Source: Pseudomonadota bacterium (GTDB lineage: Bacteria > Pseudomonadota > Gammaproteobacteria > Burkholderiales > Burkholderiaceae_C). Taken from it: 64,000 nt of DNA. The position numbers and the translations under genes were made by a program. The notes under the pieces were generated by a model, which saw only the letters and a list, made by a program, of their open reading frames with translations, did not search any database and was not told the DNA's origin. Every line of letters begins with the position of its first letter. Position 1 is the first letter of the stretch. The stretch is taken from positions 30,602-94,601 of the forward strand of contig CAUJHV010000061.1 in the NCBI GenBank assembly GCA_963205115.1, written 5' to 3'. Of the stretch, positions 23,412-34,277 are shown in pieces.

Positions 23412-24152
23412 TCAGTCTGCGAGCCCAAGGGTCGCCCAGTGCCGCGGATCATAGGACCAATCACGGATGTCACCGCCCCCGAGGCCAAGGGTGAGCATCC
23501 GTTCGAAGAGCTCACGCGGCACTTCGAAAGCACCCAGGCTGGCCAGGTGTCGCGTGTTCTGCTGGCAGTCGATGACCGGCACCTCGTGCACGCGGCAGAA
23601 CGCGACGAGTGCCGACAAGGCGATCTTGGAGGCATCCGTGCGACGCGCGAACATCGATTCGCCGAAGACCATGCGGCCGATGGACACGCAGTACAGGCCG
23701 CCGACGAGTTCCTCGTCGATCCAGGTTTCCACGCTGTGCACGCGGCCCGCGCGGTGCCAGATGCGGTAGGCACGCACCATCGCGGGGACGATCCAGGTGC
23801 CGCTCTGGCCCTCGCGCGGCATGCTCGCGCAGGCGTCGATCACCTGGTCGAAGGCGGTGTCGAAGCGGATCTCGCAGCCGGGTGTGTCGATGAAGCGGCG
23901 CAGTGTCTTGCGCAGCGAACGCGAGAGCTTGAAGGCCTGCGGCGGCAGCACCATGCGCGGGTCGGGGCTCCACCACAGCACCGGCTGGCGTTCGCTGTAC
24001 CAGGGAAAGATGCCGTGGCGGTAAGCCTCTTCGAGGCGCTCGATCGACAGCCGCCCGCCGGCCGCCAGCAGACCCGGTGCCTCGGATTCGGGCGGCATCG
24101 CGAGCTGGGTTGGCGGCAAGGGCCGCTGCTCGTCGATCCAGTGCAATTGCAT
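23412..24152 (-). CDS. aat: Leucyl/phenylalanyl-tRNA-protein transferase
   Basis: Aat attaches leucine or phenylalanine to N-terminal Lys or Arg, creating an N-degron for ClpS/ClpAP. The 246-residue protein contains the diagnostic [56 protein letters not shown] and [17 protein letters not shown] segments. Length and N-terminus (MQLHWIDEQ) are typical of betaproteobacterial Aat. It is the first gene of a likely aat-bpt-ROK kinase transcript. Confidence 0.95.
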   Translation of the reverse strand: MQLHWIDEQRPLPPTQLAMPPESEAPGLLAAGGRLSIERLEEAYRHGIFPWYSERQPVLWWSPDPRMVLPPQAFKLSRSLRKTLRRFIDTPGCEIRFDTAFDQVIDACASMPREGQSGTWIVPAMVRAYRIWHRAGRVHSVETWIDEELVGGLYCVSIGRMVFGESMFARRTDASKIALSALVAFCRVHEVPVIDCQQNTRHLASLGAFEVPRELFERMLTLGLGGGDIRDWSYDPRHWATLGLAD

Positions 24153-24268
24153 GACGTGATACTAGCGCGCCATGCCGTTTCACCCAATGGCCGAAGCCCC
24201 CGCGACCCTGCCGTGGTCTGGGGATGGACAAGCGCGGGGCCGCCCTGCCGAGCGGGCCCGCCCGCCGT

Positions 24269-25450
24269 TCAGAAGGTGGGAATGCCGGTGATGGCGCGGC
24301 CCAGGATCAGCGCGTGGATGTCGTGCGTGCCTTCGTAGGTGTTGACGACTTCCAGGTTGACCAGGTGGCGCGCCACGCCGAATTCGTCGCTGATGCCGTT
24401 GCCGCCCATCATGTCGCGCGCCAGGCGGGCGATGTCCAACGCCTTGCCGCAGCTGTTGCGCTTGAGGATGCTGGTGATCTCGACGGCGGCCGGACCTTCG
24501 TCCTTCATGCGGCCCAGCCGCAGGCAGCCCTGCAGGCCCAGCGAGATGTCGGTCAGCATGTCGGCCAGCTTCTTCTGGATCAGCTGGTTGGCCGCCAGCG
24601 GCTTGCCGAACTGCTTGCGGTCCAGCACGTACTGGCGCGCGCGGTGGAAGCAGTCTTCGGCCGCGCCCAGCGCGCCCCAGGCGATGCCGTAGCGCGCGCT
24701 GTTCAGGCAGGTGAACGGGCCCTTGAGGCCGCGCACATCCGGGAACGCGTTTTCCTCGGGGCAGAAGACCTCGTCCATCACGATCTCGCCGGTGATGCTG
24801 GCGCGCAGGCCCACCTTGCCGTGGATCGCTGGGGCGCTCAAGCCCTTCCAGCCCTTCTCGAGCACGAAGCCGCGGATCGCGCCTTCGTCGTCCTTGGCCC
24901 AGACGACAAAGACATCGGCGATCGGCGAGTTGCTGATCCACATCTTGCTGCCGCTCAAGCTGTAGCCGCCGGCCACCTTCTTCGCCCGCGTGATCATGCT
25001 GGCGGGGTCCGAGCCGTGGTTGGGTTCGGTCAGGCCGAAGCAGCCGATCCATTCACCCGTGGCGAGCTTCGGCAGGTATTTCTGGCGCGTGACCTCGTTG
25101 CCAAATTCGTAGATCGGCACCATCACCAACGACGACTGCACGCTCATCATGCTGCGGTAGCCGGAGTCCACACGCTCCACTTCGCGCGCGATCAGGCCGT
25201 AGCAGACGTAGTTCATGCCGGCGCCGCCGTACTGCTCGGGGATGGTGGGGCCCAGCAGGCCGAGCTCGCCCATCTCGCGGAAGATGGCCGGGTCGGTGGT
25301 CTCGTTGCGGAAGGCCAGCTGCACACGCGGCGCCAGCTTGTCCTGGCAATAGGCCTGGGCGGCGTCGCGCACCGCGCGCTCGTCGGCCGTCAGCTGGTCG
25401 TCCAGCAGGAAAGGGTCTTGCCACTGGAAGGTGGCCTTGGGGGATGCCAT
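24269..25450 (-). CDS. gcdH: Glutaryl-CoA dehydrogenase
   Basis: Acyl-CoA dehydrogenase family flavoenzyme that oxidatively decarboxylates glutaryl-CoA to crotonyl-CoA in lysine, tryptophan and aromatic-CoA breakdown. The 393-residue protein has the GcdH-type N-terminus ([18 protein letters not shown]), [28 protein letters not shown] and the C-terminal [20 protein letters not shown] with the catalytic glutamate in YEGT. These match GcdH more than generic acyl-CoA dehydrogenases. It is the last gene of the minus-strand CoA cluster, 66 bp after the RidA gene, so it could process a glutaryl-CoA or pimeloyl-derived intermediate from that pathway; it may also serve lysine catabolism alone. Confidence 0.92.
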   Translation of the reverse strand: MASPKATFQWQDPFLLDDQLTADERAVRDAAQAYCQDKLAPRVQLAFRNETTDPAIFREMGELGLLGPTIPEQYGGAGMNYVCYGLIAREVERVDSGYRSMMSVQSSLVMVPIYEFGNEVTRQKYLPKLATGEWIGCFGLTEPNHGSDPASMITRAKKVAGGYSLSGSKMWISNSPIADVFVVWAKDDEGAIRGFVLEKGWKGLSAPAIHGKVGLRASITGEIVMDEVFCPEENAFPDVRGLKGPFTCLNSARYGIAWGALGAAEDCFHRARQYVLDRKQFGKPLAANQLIQKKLADMLTDISLGLQGCLRLGRMKDEGPAAVEITSILKRNSCGKALDIARLARDMMGGNGISDEFGVARHLVNLEVVNTYEGTHDIHALILGRAITGIPTF

Positions 25451-25516
25451 GGGGAATGCTCCGGATCGATTCAGGTGAACGGAAGGCGGGAAGTGGCGCG
25501 ATTGTCGCGGCCCGGC

Positions 25517-25927
25517 TTACTCGGGTACGACGGCCGTGACTTCGATCTCCACCACGGCGGCGTCTTCCATCAGCGCAACCACCTGTACCGCGGCCATGGC
25601 CACGGCGTAGTTGCCGATCAGCTCGCGGTACTGCGCACCGATCTCGCGGCCGGCGGCCAGGTAGGCCTTCTTGTCGGTGACGTACCAGGTCATGCGCACG
25701 ATGTGCTCGGGCTTGGCGCCGGCCGCGGCCAGCACGGCCACGACGTTCTGCAGCGCCACGCGTGTCTGCGGCACGATGCCGCCGTCGGGGAAACGGCCTT
25801 CGGCATCCCAGCCGACCATGCCGGCCACGAAGACCTGGCGTCCCTGGGCCGTGACGGCGGCGCTCACGCCGTTGGCATATCCCTTGGGGCGCGGCCAGCC
25901 GGGGGGCAGAAGGGCTTGATGGCTCAT
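25517..25927 (-). CDS. RidA/YjgF-family protein
   Basis: RidA-family proteins form trimers and typically hydrolyse reactive enamine/imine intermediates. The 136-residue product has the characteristic core RQVFVAGMVGWDAEG, TRVALQNVVAVLAAAGAKPEHIVRMTWYVTDKKAY and the C-terminal VEIEVTAVVPE. It lies inside a cluster that appears built around a 2-aminobenzoyl-CoA-type flavoenzyme. An enamine/imine hydrolase would make sense there, because amino-substituted cyclohexenone intermediates are expected; this role is inference. It starts 116 bp after the acyl-CoA dehydrogenase stop and precedes gcdH. Confidence 0.9.
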   Translation of the reverse strand: MSHQALLPPGWPRPKGYANGVSAAVTAQGRQVFVAGMVGWDAEGRFPDGGIVPQTRVALQNVVAVLAAAGAKPEHIVRMTWYVTDKKAYLAAGREIGAQYRELIGNYAVAMAAVQVVALMEDAAVVEIEVTAVVPE

Positions 25928-26043
25928 CGGGGGGTCTCCTGGGCAAGGCGGGGTGACAGCATACGGTGCGGACGAACGGGAGTACCTTCGCGCTGCCTGC
26001 GCCGGTATGAACCCTTCGGGCGGCCGGGCGGGCTCATCTCGGG

Positions 26044-27216
26044 TCAGGCGGCCGGCACGTGGGCGGCGAGCAGCTCACGCGCGATGATCAGCTGCTGCAC
26101 CTCGGTGGCGCCTTCGTAGATGCGCAGCGCGCGGATCTCGCGGTACAGGCTCTCGACGGCCTGGCCGCTGGTGACGCCCAGGCCGCCCCACATCTGCACG
26201 GCGGCATCGATGACCTGCTGCGCGCCTTCGGTGGCGGCCATCTTGGCCATCGCGGCTTCGCGCGTGACCTTGCGGCCCTGGTCGCGCAGCCAGGCAGCGC
26301 GCGCCACCAGCAAGGCCGAGCTCTCGATGGTGGTGGCCATCTGCGCGAGCTTGGCCTGCGTGAGCTGGAAATCGGCCAGGCGTTGCCCGAACATCTTGCG
26401 CGAGACCGCGCGGTCCAGGCCTTCGTCCAGCGCGCGGCGCGCAAAGCCCAGTGCCGCGGCGGCCACCGAGGTGCGGAAGACATCCAGCGTGCGCATGGCG
26501 ACCTTGAAGCCCTCGCCGGCCGCACCGATGCGGTGGCTCAGCGGCACGCGGCAGTTGACGAAGCGCAGCCGCGCCAGCGGGTGTGGCGCGATGACCTCGA
26601 TGCGCTCGGCGATGTCGAAGCCCGGCGTGCCGGCTTCGACGATGAAGGCACTCAGGCCGCGCGCGCCGGGCGCCTCGCTGGTGCGCACGAAGACGACGTA
26701 CAGGTCGGCGATGCCGCCGTTGCTGATCCAGGTCTTTTCGCCGTTCAGCACGGCATGGTCGCCGTCGATGTGTGCGGCGCAGGACAGCGCGGCCACGTCG
26801 CTGCCGGCATTGGGCTCGGACAGCGCGAAGGCCGCGATGGCGTCACCGCGTGCCACGCGCGGCAGCCACTCGGCCCGCTGCGCCTGCGTGCCGGCCAGCG
26901 AGATCGCCCCCGAGCCCAGGCCCTGCATCGCAAAGGCGAAGTCCGCCAGGCCGTTGTGGCGGGCCAGGGTTTCGCGGATCAGGCAGATCGAACGGGTATC
27001 GATGGTCTCGGCCGCACCGCCGTGGGCCGTGCCGCCCACCGCGTGGCGCAGCCAGCCGGCGTCGCCCAGGCTGCGCACCAGCGCGCGGCATTGCGCGTCG
27101 ACGTCGCTGCCGTGGGCGTCACGCACGTGCTCACGCGCCCAGGCATCCAGTGAAGTGGCCAGTTGGCGGTGGCGGTCTTCGAAGAAGGGCCAGTCGAGGT
27201 AGGTGGGGTCGGACAT
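26044..27216 (-). CDS. Acyl-CoA dehydrogenase of the aromatic-CoA cluster
   Basis: FAD-dependent acyl-CoA dehydrogenase, 390 residues. It shows [16 protein letters not shown] (FAD/substrate loop), [18 protein letters not shown], and the C-terminal [22 protein letters not shown], where the glutamate of YEGATE is the expected catalytic base. The start ATG at 27216 ([20 protein letters not shown]) is preferred over the upstream track Met, which adds 36 Pro/Thr-rich residues. It sits between enoyl-CoA hydratase (55 bp upstream in transcript order) and RidA. Within the cluster it could carry out a beta-oxidation step on the ring-reduced or ring-opened CoA ester; the exact substrate is not known. 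Confidence 0.9.
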   Translation of the reverse strand: MSDPTYLDWPFFEDRHRQLATSLDAWAREHVRDAHGSDVDAQCRALVRSLGDAGWLRHAVGGTAHGGAAETIDTRSICLIRETLARHNGLADFAFAMQGLGSGAISLAGTQAQRAEWLPRVARGDAIAAFALSEPNAGSDVAALSCAAHIDGDHAVLNGEKTWISNGGIADLYVVFVRTSEAPGARGLSAFIVEAGTPGFDIAERIEVIAPHPLARLRFVNCRVPLSHRIGAAGEGFKVAMRTLDVFRTSVAAAALGFARRALDEGLDRAVSRKMFGQRLADFQLTQAKLAQMATTIESSALLVARAAWLRDQGRKVTREAAMAKMAATEGAQQVIDAAVQMWGGLGVTSGQAVESLYREIRALRIYEGATEVQQLIIARELLAAHVPAA

Positions 27217-27271
27217 GTGCGGCGTTTCCGTGGTGTGCGGCCGCCCGGGCGTGGCGCCGGGCGGTGTGGCG

Positions 27272-28128
<857 letters not shown>

Positions 28129-28132
<4 letters not shown>

Positions 28133-28635
28133 GGTTTTTTCTCCGTCGGGGTGTGCAGTGCGGTGGACAGTTGGCTGCGCAGCCGGCCCAGCAGGTCCAA
28201 CAGCTGGCGGCGGTCGCCGGCGGGCATGCCGGCAAAGAGCTCGACCACCCATTGCTCGTGCACGCCGGCGGCAGCCTCGAAGGCCTGACGGCCCTCGGGG
28301 GTGAGCCGCACACGCTGCGAGCGCCGGTCGTGCGGATCGCCTTCGCGCAGCACGTGGCCTTCCTTGACGAGTTCGTCGGTCAGGCCGGTGACGCTGCCGC
28401 CGGTGACCATCAGCCGGCGCGAGAGTTCCGACATGCGCAGCCCTTCGGGCATGCGGTGCAGCTGCGCCAGGTAATCGAAGCGCGACAGCGTCATGCCAAA
28501 TTCGGTGCGCAGGCGCTTGCGGATCTCGTTTTCGATCTCGGTGCTGCACGACAGCAGGCGCAGCCACAGGCGCAGCGCCTGGTGGTCATCGGGGGCGATG
28601 CGGGCTTCGAGGCCGCTGCGCACGGGGGCGTCCAT
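28129..28635 (-). CDS. MarR-family transcriptional regulator
   Basis: A 168-residue winged-helix regulator with the MarR core: [46 protein letters not shown] as the helix-turn-helix and [20 protein letters not shown] as the wing. MarR proteins in aromatic-CoA clusters are typically repressors relieved by the CoA thioester. It lies 2 bp after the flavoenzyme gene and overlaps the enoyl-CoA hydratase start by four bases, so it is fully embedded in the operon. The perfect palindrome at 31001-31018, in front of the flavoenzyme start, is the obvious candidate operator; this implies autoregulation. The effector is inferred, not shown. Confidence 0.92.
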
Positions 28636-28637
28636 CG

Positions 28638-30983
28638 TCAGGCGGCGCCGCCAGACGCGTTGCCGGCGGCCGCTTTCTCGCGCAGGAACAGCGCTTCCAT
28701 CTGCGACTTGCCCGACACGTACTGGCGCGGCCAGGGCACGTCGGCGTAGCCGATCTTGGCCGCTTCGGTCAGCACCCACGCCGGGTTGGCCAGGTGCGGA
28801 CGCGCGATGGCGCACAAGTCCGCGCGGCCGGCGGCGATGATGCTGTTGACATGGTCGGCTTCGCTGATGGCGCCCACCGCGATGGTCGCGATGCCGGCTT
28901 CGTTGCGCACGCGGTCGGCAAAGGGCGTCTGGTACATGCGGCCGTAGGTGGGCTTCTGGTGCGCGCTGACCTGGCCCGAGGAGCAATCGATCATGTCCGC
29001 GCCGGCGGCCTTGAAGGCGCGCGCGATCTCGACCGCGTCGTCGGGCGTGATGCCGCCTTCGACCCAGTCGTGCGCCGAGATGCGCACCGACATCGGCTTG
29101 TCGGCCGGCCAGGCGGCGCGCACCGCGGCAAAGATTTCCAGCGGGTAGCGCAGCCGGTTCTGCAACGGGCCGCCGTAGTCGTCGCTGCGCCGGTTGGTCA
29201 GCGGCGAGATGAAGCTCGACAGCAGGTAGCCGTGCGCGCAGTGCAGCTCCAGCCAGTCGAAGCCGGCCGCGGCGGCGCGCTGCGTGGCGGCGACGAAGTC
29301 ATCGCGCACGCGGTCCATGTCGGCGCGCGTCATCGGGTGGGGCAGGGGGCCGTCGTCGAGATAGGACACGGCCGATGCGGCCAGCAGCGGCCAGTTGCCG
29401 GCGGGCAGTGGCTGGTCCATGCCGCCGCCGGACCAGGGCACGCAGGTCGATCCCTTGGGCCCGGCGTGGCCCAGCTGGATCGCGATGCGGGCGTCGCTGT
29501 CGCGGTGCACGAAGTCGACGATGCGTGTCCACGCGGCCTGCTGCGCGTCGTTCCACAAACCGGGGCATCCCGGCGTGATGCGCGCATCGGGCGAGGTGCA
29601 GGTCATCTCGGCCACGACCATGCCCGCGCCGCCCAGCGCACGCGCGCCCAGGTGCACGAGGTGGAAGTCGCCCGGCACGCCGTCCTCGCAGGAATATTGC
29701 GCCATCGGCGAGACGACGACGCGGTTTTTCAGCGTCACGCTGCGCACCGTGTACGGCGTGAACATGGGCAGGACGGGCGGATGGCCGGGCCGCGACGGCA
29801 CGCCGGCCGAATGGGCAAACCAGCGCTCGAAATCGCCGAGCCACTTCGCATCGCGCAGCCGCAGGTTCTCGTGGCTGATGCGCTGGCTGCGCGTGAGCAT
29901 CGAGTACATGAACTGCTCGGGCGGCAGCACATCCGCGTAGCGGTGGCCGACCACCTCGAACCATTCCATCGCATTCCAGGCGGCGTTCTGCAGGCGCAGG
30001 GTTTCGATGCGGCGGGCTTCCTGGTAGTGCGTCAGCACGGTCTCGAGCTGGGCCGGGTCGTCGCCGTGGATCTTGAACTGGCGCACCAGCTCGATGCCGT
30101 CCTCGAAGGCCAGCTTGGTGCCCGAGCCGATGGCGAAGTGGGCCGTGTGCACCGCGTCGCCCATCAGCACCACGTGGCTGCCGTTGCGGTTTTTCAGCCA
30201 CCAGTGCTCGCACACCACGCGCTGGAAATTCAGCCAGGCCGAGCCGCGCAGGTGGCGCGCATTGGTCATCAGCCGTGCGCCCTTGAGGTTGTCGGCGAAG
30301 AGCTTTTCGCAGAAGTCGATGGAGCCCTGCTGGTCGGCCTTGTCCAGGCCGTGTGCAAGCCAGACGTGTTCCGGGCACTCGACGATGAAGGTCGTGGTCT
30401 GCTCGTCGAACTTGTAGATGTGCGCCTGGAACCAGCCGTGTTCGGTGCGCTGGAAATCGAAGGTGAAGGCGTCGTACAGGCGGTTGGTGCCCAGCCAGAT
30501 GTAGCGGTTCGGGCGCGTGACGATGTCGGGCTTGAAGACATCGGCGTACTTGCTGCGGATCTTCGAGTTGATGCCGTCGCTGGCGATGATGAGGTCGGCG
30601 TCGGCGTAGTCTTCGTCGTTGTCGGCCTCGGTCTCGAAGACCAGCTTGACGCCGGACTGCTCGCAATGGGCCTGCAGGATGTTCAGCAGCTTCTTGCGGC
30701 CGATGCCCACGAAGCCGTGCCCGCCCGAGCGGATGGTGCGTCCCTTGAACAGCAGCTCGATGTCGTCCCAGTGGTTGAAGGCCTCCTGGATCTCGTCGGC
30801 CGTGGGCTTGTCCCACAGGCGCATGTTGTCCATCGTGGCGTCGGAAAACACCACGCCCCAGCCGAAGGTGTCGTAGGCGCGGTTGCGTTCGACCACGGTG
30901 ACGTCGTGGCGCGGATCCAGGCGCTTCATCAGCAGCCCGAAGTAGAGCCCCGCGGGTCCGCCACCCATGCACACGATCTTCAT
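28638..30983 (-). CDS. Bifunctional flavoenzyme: salicylyl-CoA 5-hydroxylase / 2-aminobenzoyl-CoA monooxygenase fused to an OYE-type oxidoreductase
   Basis: A 781-residue fusion. Residues 1 to about 395 form an FAD-dependent aromatic hydroxylase: [12 protein letters not shown] nucleotide motif, an [17 protein letters not shown] motif and [21 protein letters not shown]. Residues from about 400 on form an old-yellow-enzyme TIM barrel ([58 protein letters not shown]). This architecture is that of 2-aminobenzoyl-CoA monooxygenase/reductase of Azoarcus evansii and of proteins annotated as salicylyl-CoA 5-hydroxylase/oxidoreductase. It hydroxylates and then reduces the ring of the CoA ester. It is the first gene of the cluster, immediately behind a palindromic operator. 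Substrate choice between anthraniloyl-CoA and salicylyl-CoA cannot be decided. Confidence 0.92.
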   Translation of the reverse strand: MKIVCMGGGPAGLYFGLLMKRLDPRHDVTVVERNRAYDTFGWGVVFSDATMDNMRLWDKPTADEIQEAFNHWDDIELLFKGRTIRSGGHGFVGIGRKKLLNILQAHCEQSGVKLVFETEADNDEDYADADLIIASDGINSKIRSKYADVFKPDIVTRPNRYIWLGTNRLYDAFTFDFQRTEHGWFQAHIYKFDEQTTTFIVECPEHVWLAHGLDKADQQGSIDFCEKLFADNLKGARLMTNARHLRGSAWLNFQRVVCEHWWLKNRNGSHVVLMGDAVHTAHFAIGSGTKLAFEDGIELVRQFKIHGDDPAQLETVLTHYQEARRIETLRLQNAAWNAMEWFEVVGHRYADVLPPEQFMYSMLTRSQRISHENLRLRDAKWLGDFERWFAHSAGVPSRPGHPPVLPMFTPYTVRSVTLKNRVVVSPMAQYSCEDGVPGDFHLVHLGARALGGAGMVVAEMTCTSPDARITPGCPGLWNDAQQAAWTRIVDFVHRDSDARIAIQLGHAGPKGSTCVPWSGGGMDQPLPAGNWPLLAASAVSYLDDGPLPHPMTRADMDRVRDDFVAATQRAAAAGFDWLELHCAHGYLLSSFISPLTNRRSDDYGGPLQNRLRYPLEIFAAVRAAWPADKPMSVRISAHDWVEGGITPDDAVEIARAFKAAGADMIDCSSGQVSAHQKPTYGRMYQTPFADRVRNEAGIATIAVGAISEADHVNSIIAAGRADLCAIARPHLANPAWVLTEAAKIGYADVPWPRQYVSGKSQMEALFLREKAAAGNASGGAA

Positions 30984-31000
30984 GAACTGCTCCGGTGAAG

Positions 31001-31018
31001 TACTTTGGATCCAAAGTA
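31001..31018. promoter_or_regulatory. Perfect 18-bp palindrome, probable MarR operator
   Basis: TACTTTGGATCCAAAGTA is identical to its reverse complement. It lies 17 bp upstream of the flavoenzyme start codon, between a -10-like element and the coding region. Size and symmetry fit a MarR-family dimer site, and a marR gene is the second gene of the operon. Confidence 0.8.
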
Positions 31019-31024
31019 ATTATC
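31019..31024 (-). promoter_or_regulatory. Possible -10 element of the aromatic-CoA operon
   Basis: On the minus strand GATAAT directly abuts the 18-bp palindrome. No convincing -35 hexamer was seen upstream, so this is a weak assignment. A repressor on the palindrome would block the transcription start downstream of it. Confidence 0.4.
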
Positions 31025-31110
31025 ACCGAAGCCGCCAACCGGCCCACCCGAGGCATCCCTAGTCGGAGGATTGGGCGCGCCGCAGCGCCTCAGCGCCTGG
31101 ACGGCGCCGC

Positions 31111-32181
31111 TCAGCGCGTCTTGCGCGCGCGGGCGATGGCCGAGCCCAGGTCGATCACGGCCATCGCGTAATAGGACGACCAGTTGTAGCGCGTGACCAC
31201 GTAGAAGTTCTGCGTGCCGGCGATGTGGCTGGCCGCCGCGTCGCCGTTCTGCAGCTCGACCAATGCCAGCGGCCCGGTGTGGGCCTGGCCGGCGGGCGAG
31301 AGCTCGGCGCCGAGTTCGGCCATCTGCGTGGCGGTGAAGCTGGGCAGGATGTCCGGCGCCAGCAGCCGTGCGCGAGAGCTCGTATCCACCGGCATCGCCA
31401 CGCTGTGGTGCGTGGGCATGCCGCGTGTCCAGCCGAAGGCGGCCAGGTAGTTGGCGACGCTGCCCACCACGTCGGCGCCGCTGCCGTGCAGGTCGATGCG
31501 GCCATCGCCGTCGAAATCGACCGCGTACTTGTTGAAGCTGCTGGGCATGAACTGCGGCAGGCCCGTGGCCCCCGCATACGAGCCGCGCAGTGAATCGGGC
31601 GCGATGCCCTGCTGCTGCGACAGGGCCAGCAGCTCTTCGAGCTCGGTGCGGAAAAACTCGCTGCGGTCGCGACGGCCCGGCGGGAAATCGAAGGCCAGCG
31701 TGGACAGCGCGTCGATCAGGCGGAAGTCGCCCATGATGCGGCCGTAGAAGGTTTCCACGCCCACGATGCCCACGACGATGTCGGGCGGCACGCCGAACTG
31801 TTCTTCGGCGCGATCCAGCCAGCTGGCGTGTGCGTCCCAGAAGCGCAGGCCGGCCTGGATGCGGCTGGTCTCGACGAAGCGCGCGCGGTAGGCCTGCCAG
31901 TTCTTGGCCGTGCCCACCGCCGGCGGCATGATCAGCCGCCGCACGACGGGCAACACCTGGGCCTGGCCCAGGTAGCGCTCGATCCAGGCGCGGTCCCAGC
32001 CGCGGCGCTCGGCCAGCTCGGCCGCAAATTGGGCGACGTCGGCGCGGCCGGCGTAGGTGACGGGTGCGGCTGTGCCCTGGCGGGCTGTCTGGCGGGCCGG
32101 GCGCGCGAAAGCCGGCGCGAAATTGGCGGCGCCGGCGCTGCCGACCAGCGTCCAGGCGATCAGGCGGCGGCGATGGATCAT
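31111..32181 (-). CDS. Lytic murein transglycosylase, MltB family
   Basis: Periplasmic lytic transglycosylase that cleaves the MurNAc-GlcNAc bond of peptidoglycan with formation of 1,6-anhydroMurNAc. The 356-residue protein begins MIHRRRLIAWTLVGSAGAAN with a signal peptide. The catalytic glutamate is in GIVGVETFYGRIMG, followed by the MltB-type SYAGATGLPQFMPSSFNKYAVDFDGDGRIDL segment. No lipobox is present, so it is more like soluble MltB homologues. The ATG at 32181 overlaps the stop codon of the transglutaminase gene as ATGA, indicating translational coupling to the moxR-DUF58-tgpA operon. The track's upstream start lies inside that gene. Confidence 0.93.
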   Translation of the reverse strand: MIHRRRLIAWTLVGSAGAANFAPAFARPARQTARQGTAAPVTYAGRADVAQFAAELAERRGWDRAWIERYLGQAQVLPVVRRLIMPPAVGTAKNWQAYRARFVETSRIQAGLRFWDAHASWLDRAEEQFGVPPDIVVGIVGVETFYGRIMGDFRLIDALSTLAFDFPPGRRDRSEFFRTELEELLALSQQQGIAPDSLRGSYAGATGLPQFMPSSFNKYAVDFDGDGRIDLHGSGADVVGSVANYLAAFGWTRGMPTHHSVAMPVDTSSRARLLAPDILPSFTATQMAELGAELSPAGQAHTGPLALVELQNGDAAASHIAGTQNFYVVTRYNWSSYYAMAVIDLGSAIARARKTR

Positions 32182-34277
32182 GCGTGTACGGCGGTCGTGG
32201 GTGCCTCTGCCGGCGCGGGCTGGACCTGCGCGGCAGCCTGGCGGAAACGCGACCACCAGCGCGGATCGAGCTTCGTGGCCGCGTGGCGCCCGTAGCGTGC
32301 GCTTTCGAGCTGCTCGAGCAGCTCGGCCAGCGGCTCGGCGGCGCTGCCCAGTTGCTCGCGCACGCGCTCGGCGCGGCGGCGCGGGCCTTCATGCATGGCC
32401 ACCTCCACGCCCAGCTCGTGGAGCCGGCGTTGCACCCGCGCCTGCAGGCGCTGCCAGGGATCCTGCCGTTGACGGTCCCACAGCGCCCAGCCGGCCGCGG
32501 CGAGCGCGGCCATGCTCAGCAGGCCGGCCAGCACGTAGCTGAGATCGGCCCAGCTCGGCGACTGGAAGCCCAGGTGTTGCAGCAGATTGAACTGCTTGCC
32601 GCGGGAGTAGTTCAGGACCCATTGATTCCACTGATTATCGAAGCGCTCCCAGACCCCTTTGAGCTGCGTCAGCAGCTGCGGGCTGACGCGGTCCATCGCC
32701 TGCTCGACCAGGCCGCGCTGCGGTTGCAGCGCCTGGCTGCGGCGGATGCGCTCCGGCGCGACGCTGGCCGTGGGATCGGCGCGTATCCAGCCTTCGCCGG
32801 GCTGCCAGTATTCGGCCCAGGCGTGTGCGTGGCTCTGTCGCACGATCCACCAGCCGTCCACGGGCTCGGCGTCGGTGCCTTGGTAGCCCGTGACCAGGCG
32901 CGCGGGCACGCCCCAGCTGCGCATGATGATGACGAAGGTCGAGGCGAAGTGTTCGCAGAAACCCAGCTTGCGGTCGAGCCAGAACTCGTCGGCCGCGTCG
33001 TTGCCGTAGGCGCCGGGCTCCAGCGTGTAGGTGTAGCCGGCGGTGGCGATATGGTGGTTCAGCGCATCGGCCAGCGTGCGGGGATCGGCCTTGACCAGCC
33101 GGGGGTCCTCGCCGCGGAACTGCTGCGCCCAGGCCAGCAGGCGCGGGTTCGATCCGCCGGGCAGGGCGGTCAATGCATGCAGGCCGATGGCTTCGGTGCG
33201 CGGGCCGTGGCGGTGCAGCGGCCAGGCCTGGGCTTCGAAGCGCACACGGTCGGTCACGGGGAGGTTCAGCTGCCACTGCAGATCGGGGCGCAGGCTGGCC
33301 ACGTAGCCTTCGATCTGCGGCGCGGCGTCGGTGCGGTCGGGCGTCAGCTCCAGCAGCGGCAGCAAGGTCATGCGGCTGGGCTCCAGCGTCACTTCATAGC
33401 GCACCGGCGCGCCCAGCAGCTGCAGGTCGGTGCGCGAGCGGAAGGCCGGCGTCAGCGCCGAAGGCAGACGGGTCCATTCGCGGCCGTCGAAGCTGCTGAG
33501 CACGGGCCCGCGGAAGTACAGCGCCTGCGGCGGCGGCGCGCGGCCGTCGGGGAAGCGCACGCGCATCGCGATGGTGTCGTCATTGGCCAGCGAGGCCACG
33601 CCGCCCATGCGCAGCGAGCCCGACAGGCCCGTGCGCCCGCCGGCGTCCTGCGGCACGCCCCACAGCGGCGAAAAGCGCGGGAACAGCAGGAACAGCACCG
33701 CCATCAGCGGCAGCGCCCACAGCGCGGTGCGCAGCGCCACCGTGCTGGCCTCGCGGATCGCCGGGCGGCCCACCGGCATGTGTGCCAGGGCCAGCGCCGT
33801 GAGCAGGCCCCACACCGAGCCCAGCGTGGCCAGCGCCATCGGCAGCGACTGCGAATACAGGAAGTGCGTCAGCACCAGGAAAAAACCCAGGAAGAAGACG
33901 ACCAGGGCGTCGCGCCGGGCACGCAGCTCCAGCATCTTCAGCGACATCAGCACCACCAGCATGGTCACGCCGGCCTGCTTGCCCAGCAGGGTGCCTTCGC
34001 CCCAGGCCGTCAGACCGACGGCCAGTGCGAGCACGGCCGCCACGATCCAGCGGTTGGGCAGCGGCTGGTTGGCCACCGCCAGCCGCATGCGCCACAGCAG
34101 GATGGCCGGCACCATCACGGCGCACCACAGCGGCAGGCGCATCAGGTGCGGCCCGACGGTCCAGCCGATGACACCCAGCTGGAACAGCGTGTCGCGTGCC
34201 TCGCGGGGCAGGTGGGCCCAGCCCGGCCAGCGCGGCAGCAGCAGCGACAGTGAGCGGTCCGCCGGGCTCATTTCCAT
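32178..34277 (-). CDS. tgpA: Transglutaminase-like membrane protein TgpA (DUF3488)
   Basis: A 699-residue membrane protein. An N-terminal region of about 200 residues has several spans (DUF3488). A periplasmic transglutaminase-core domain follows with a complete Cys-His-Asp triad: Cys441 in GFCEHFASTF, His485 in SHAHAWAEYW and Asp501 in RADPTA. A further span (YVLAGLLSMAALAAAGWALW) and a C-terminal cytosolic segment end the protein. In Pseudomonas TgpA is essential for growth; its substrate is unresolved but is thought to be envelope-associated. It overlaps the DUF58 gene start by ten bases and mltB by four, so all are one operon. Confidence 0.92.
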   Translation of the reverse strand: MEMSPADRSLSLLLPRWPGWAHLPREARDTLFQLGVIGWTVGPHLMRLPLWCAVMVPAILLWRMRLAVANQPLPNRWIVAAVLALAVGLTAWGEGTLLGKQAGVTMLVVLMSLKMLELRARRDALVVFFLGFFLVLTHFLYSQSLPMALATLGSVWGLLTALALAHMPVGRPAIREASTVALRTALWALPLMAVLFLLFPRFSPLWGVPQDAGGRTGLSGSLRMGGVASLANDDTIAMRVRFPDGRAPPPQALYFRGPVLSSFDGREWTRLPSALTPAFRSRTDLQLLGAPVRYEVTLEPSRMTLLPLLELTPDRTDAAPQIEGYVASLRPDLQWQLNLPVTDRVRFEAQAWPLHRHGPRTEAIGLHALTALPGGSNPRLLAWAQQFRGEDPRLVKADPRTLADALNHHIATAGYTYTLEPGAYGNDAADEFWLDRKLGFCEHFASTFVIIMRSWGVPARLVTGYQGTDAEPVDGWWIVRQSHAHAWAEYWQPGEGWIRADPTASVAPERIRRSQALQPQRGLVEQAMDRVSPQLLTQLKGVWERFDNQWNQWVLNYSRGKQFNLLQHLGFQSPSWADLSYVLAGLLSMAALAAAGWALWDRQRQDPWQRLQARVQRRLHELGVEVAMHEGPRRRAERVREQLGSAAEPLAELLEQLESARYGRHAATKLDPRWWSRFRQAAAQVQPAPAEAPTTAVHA

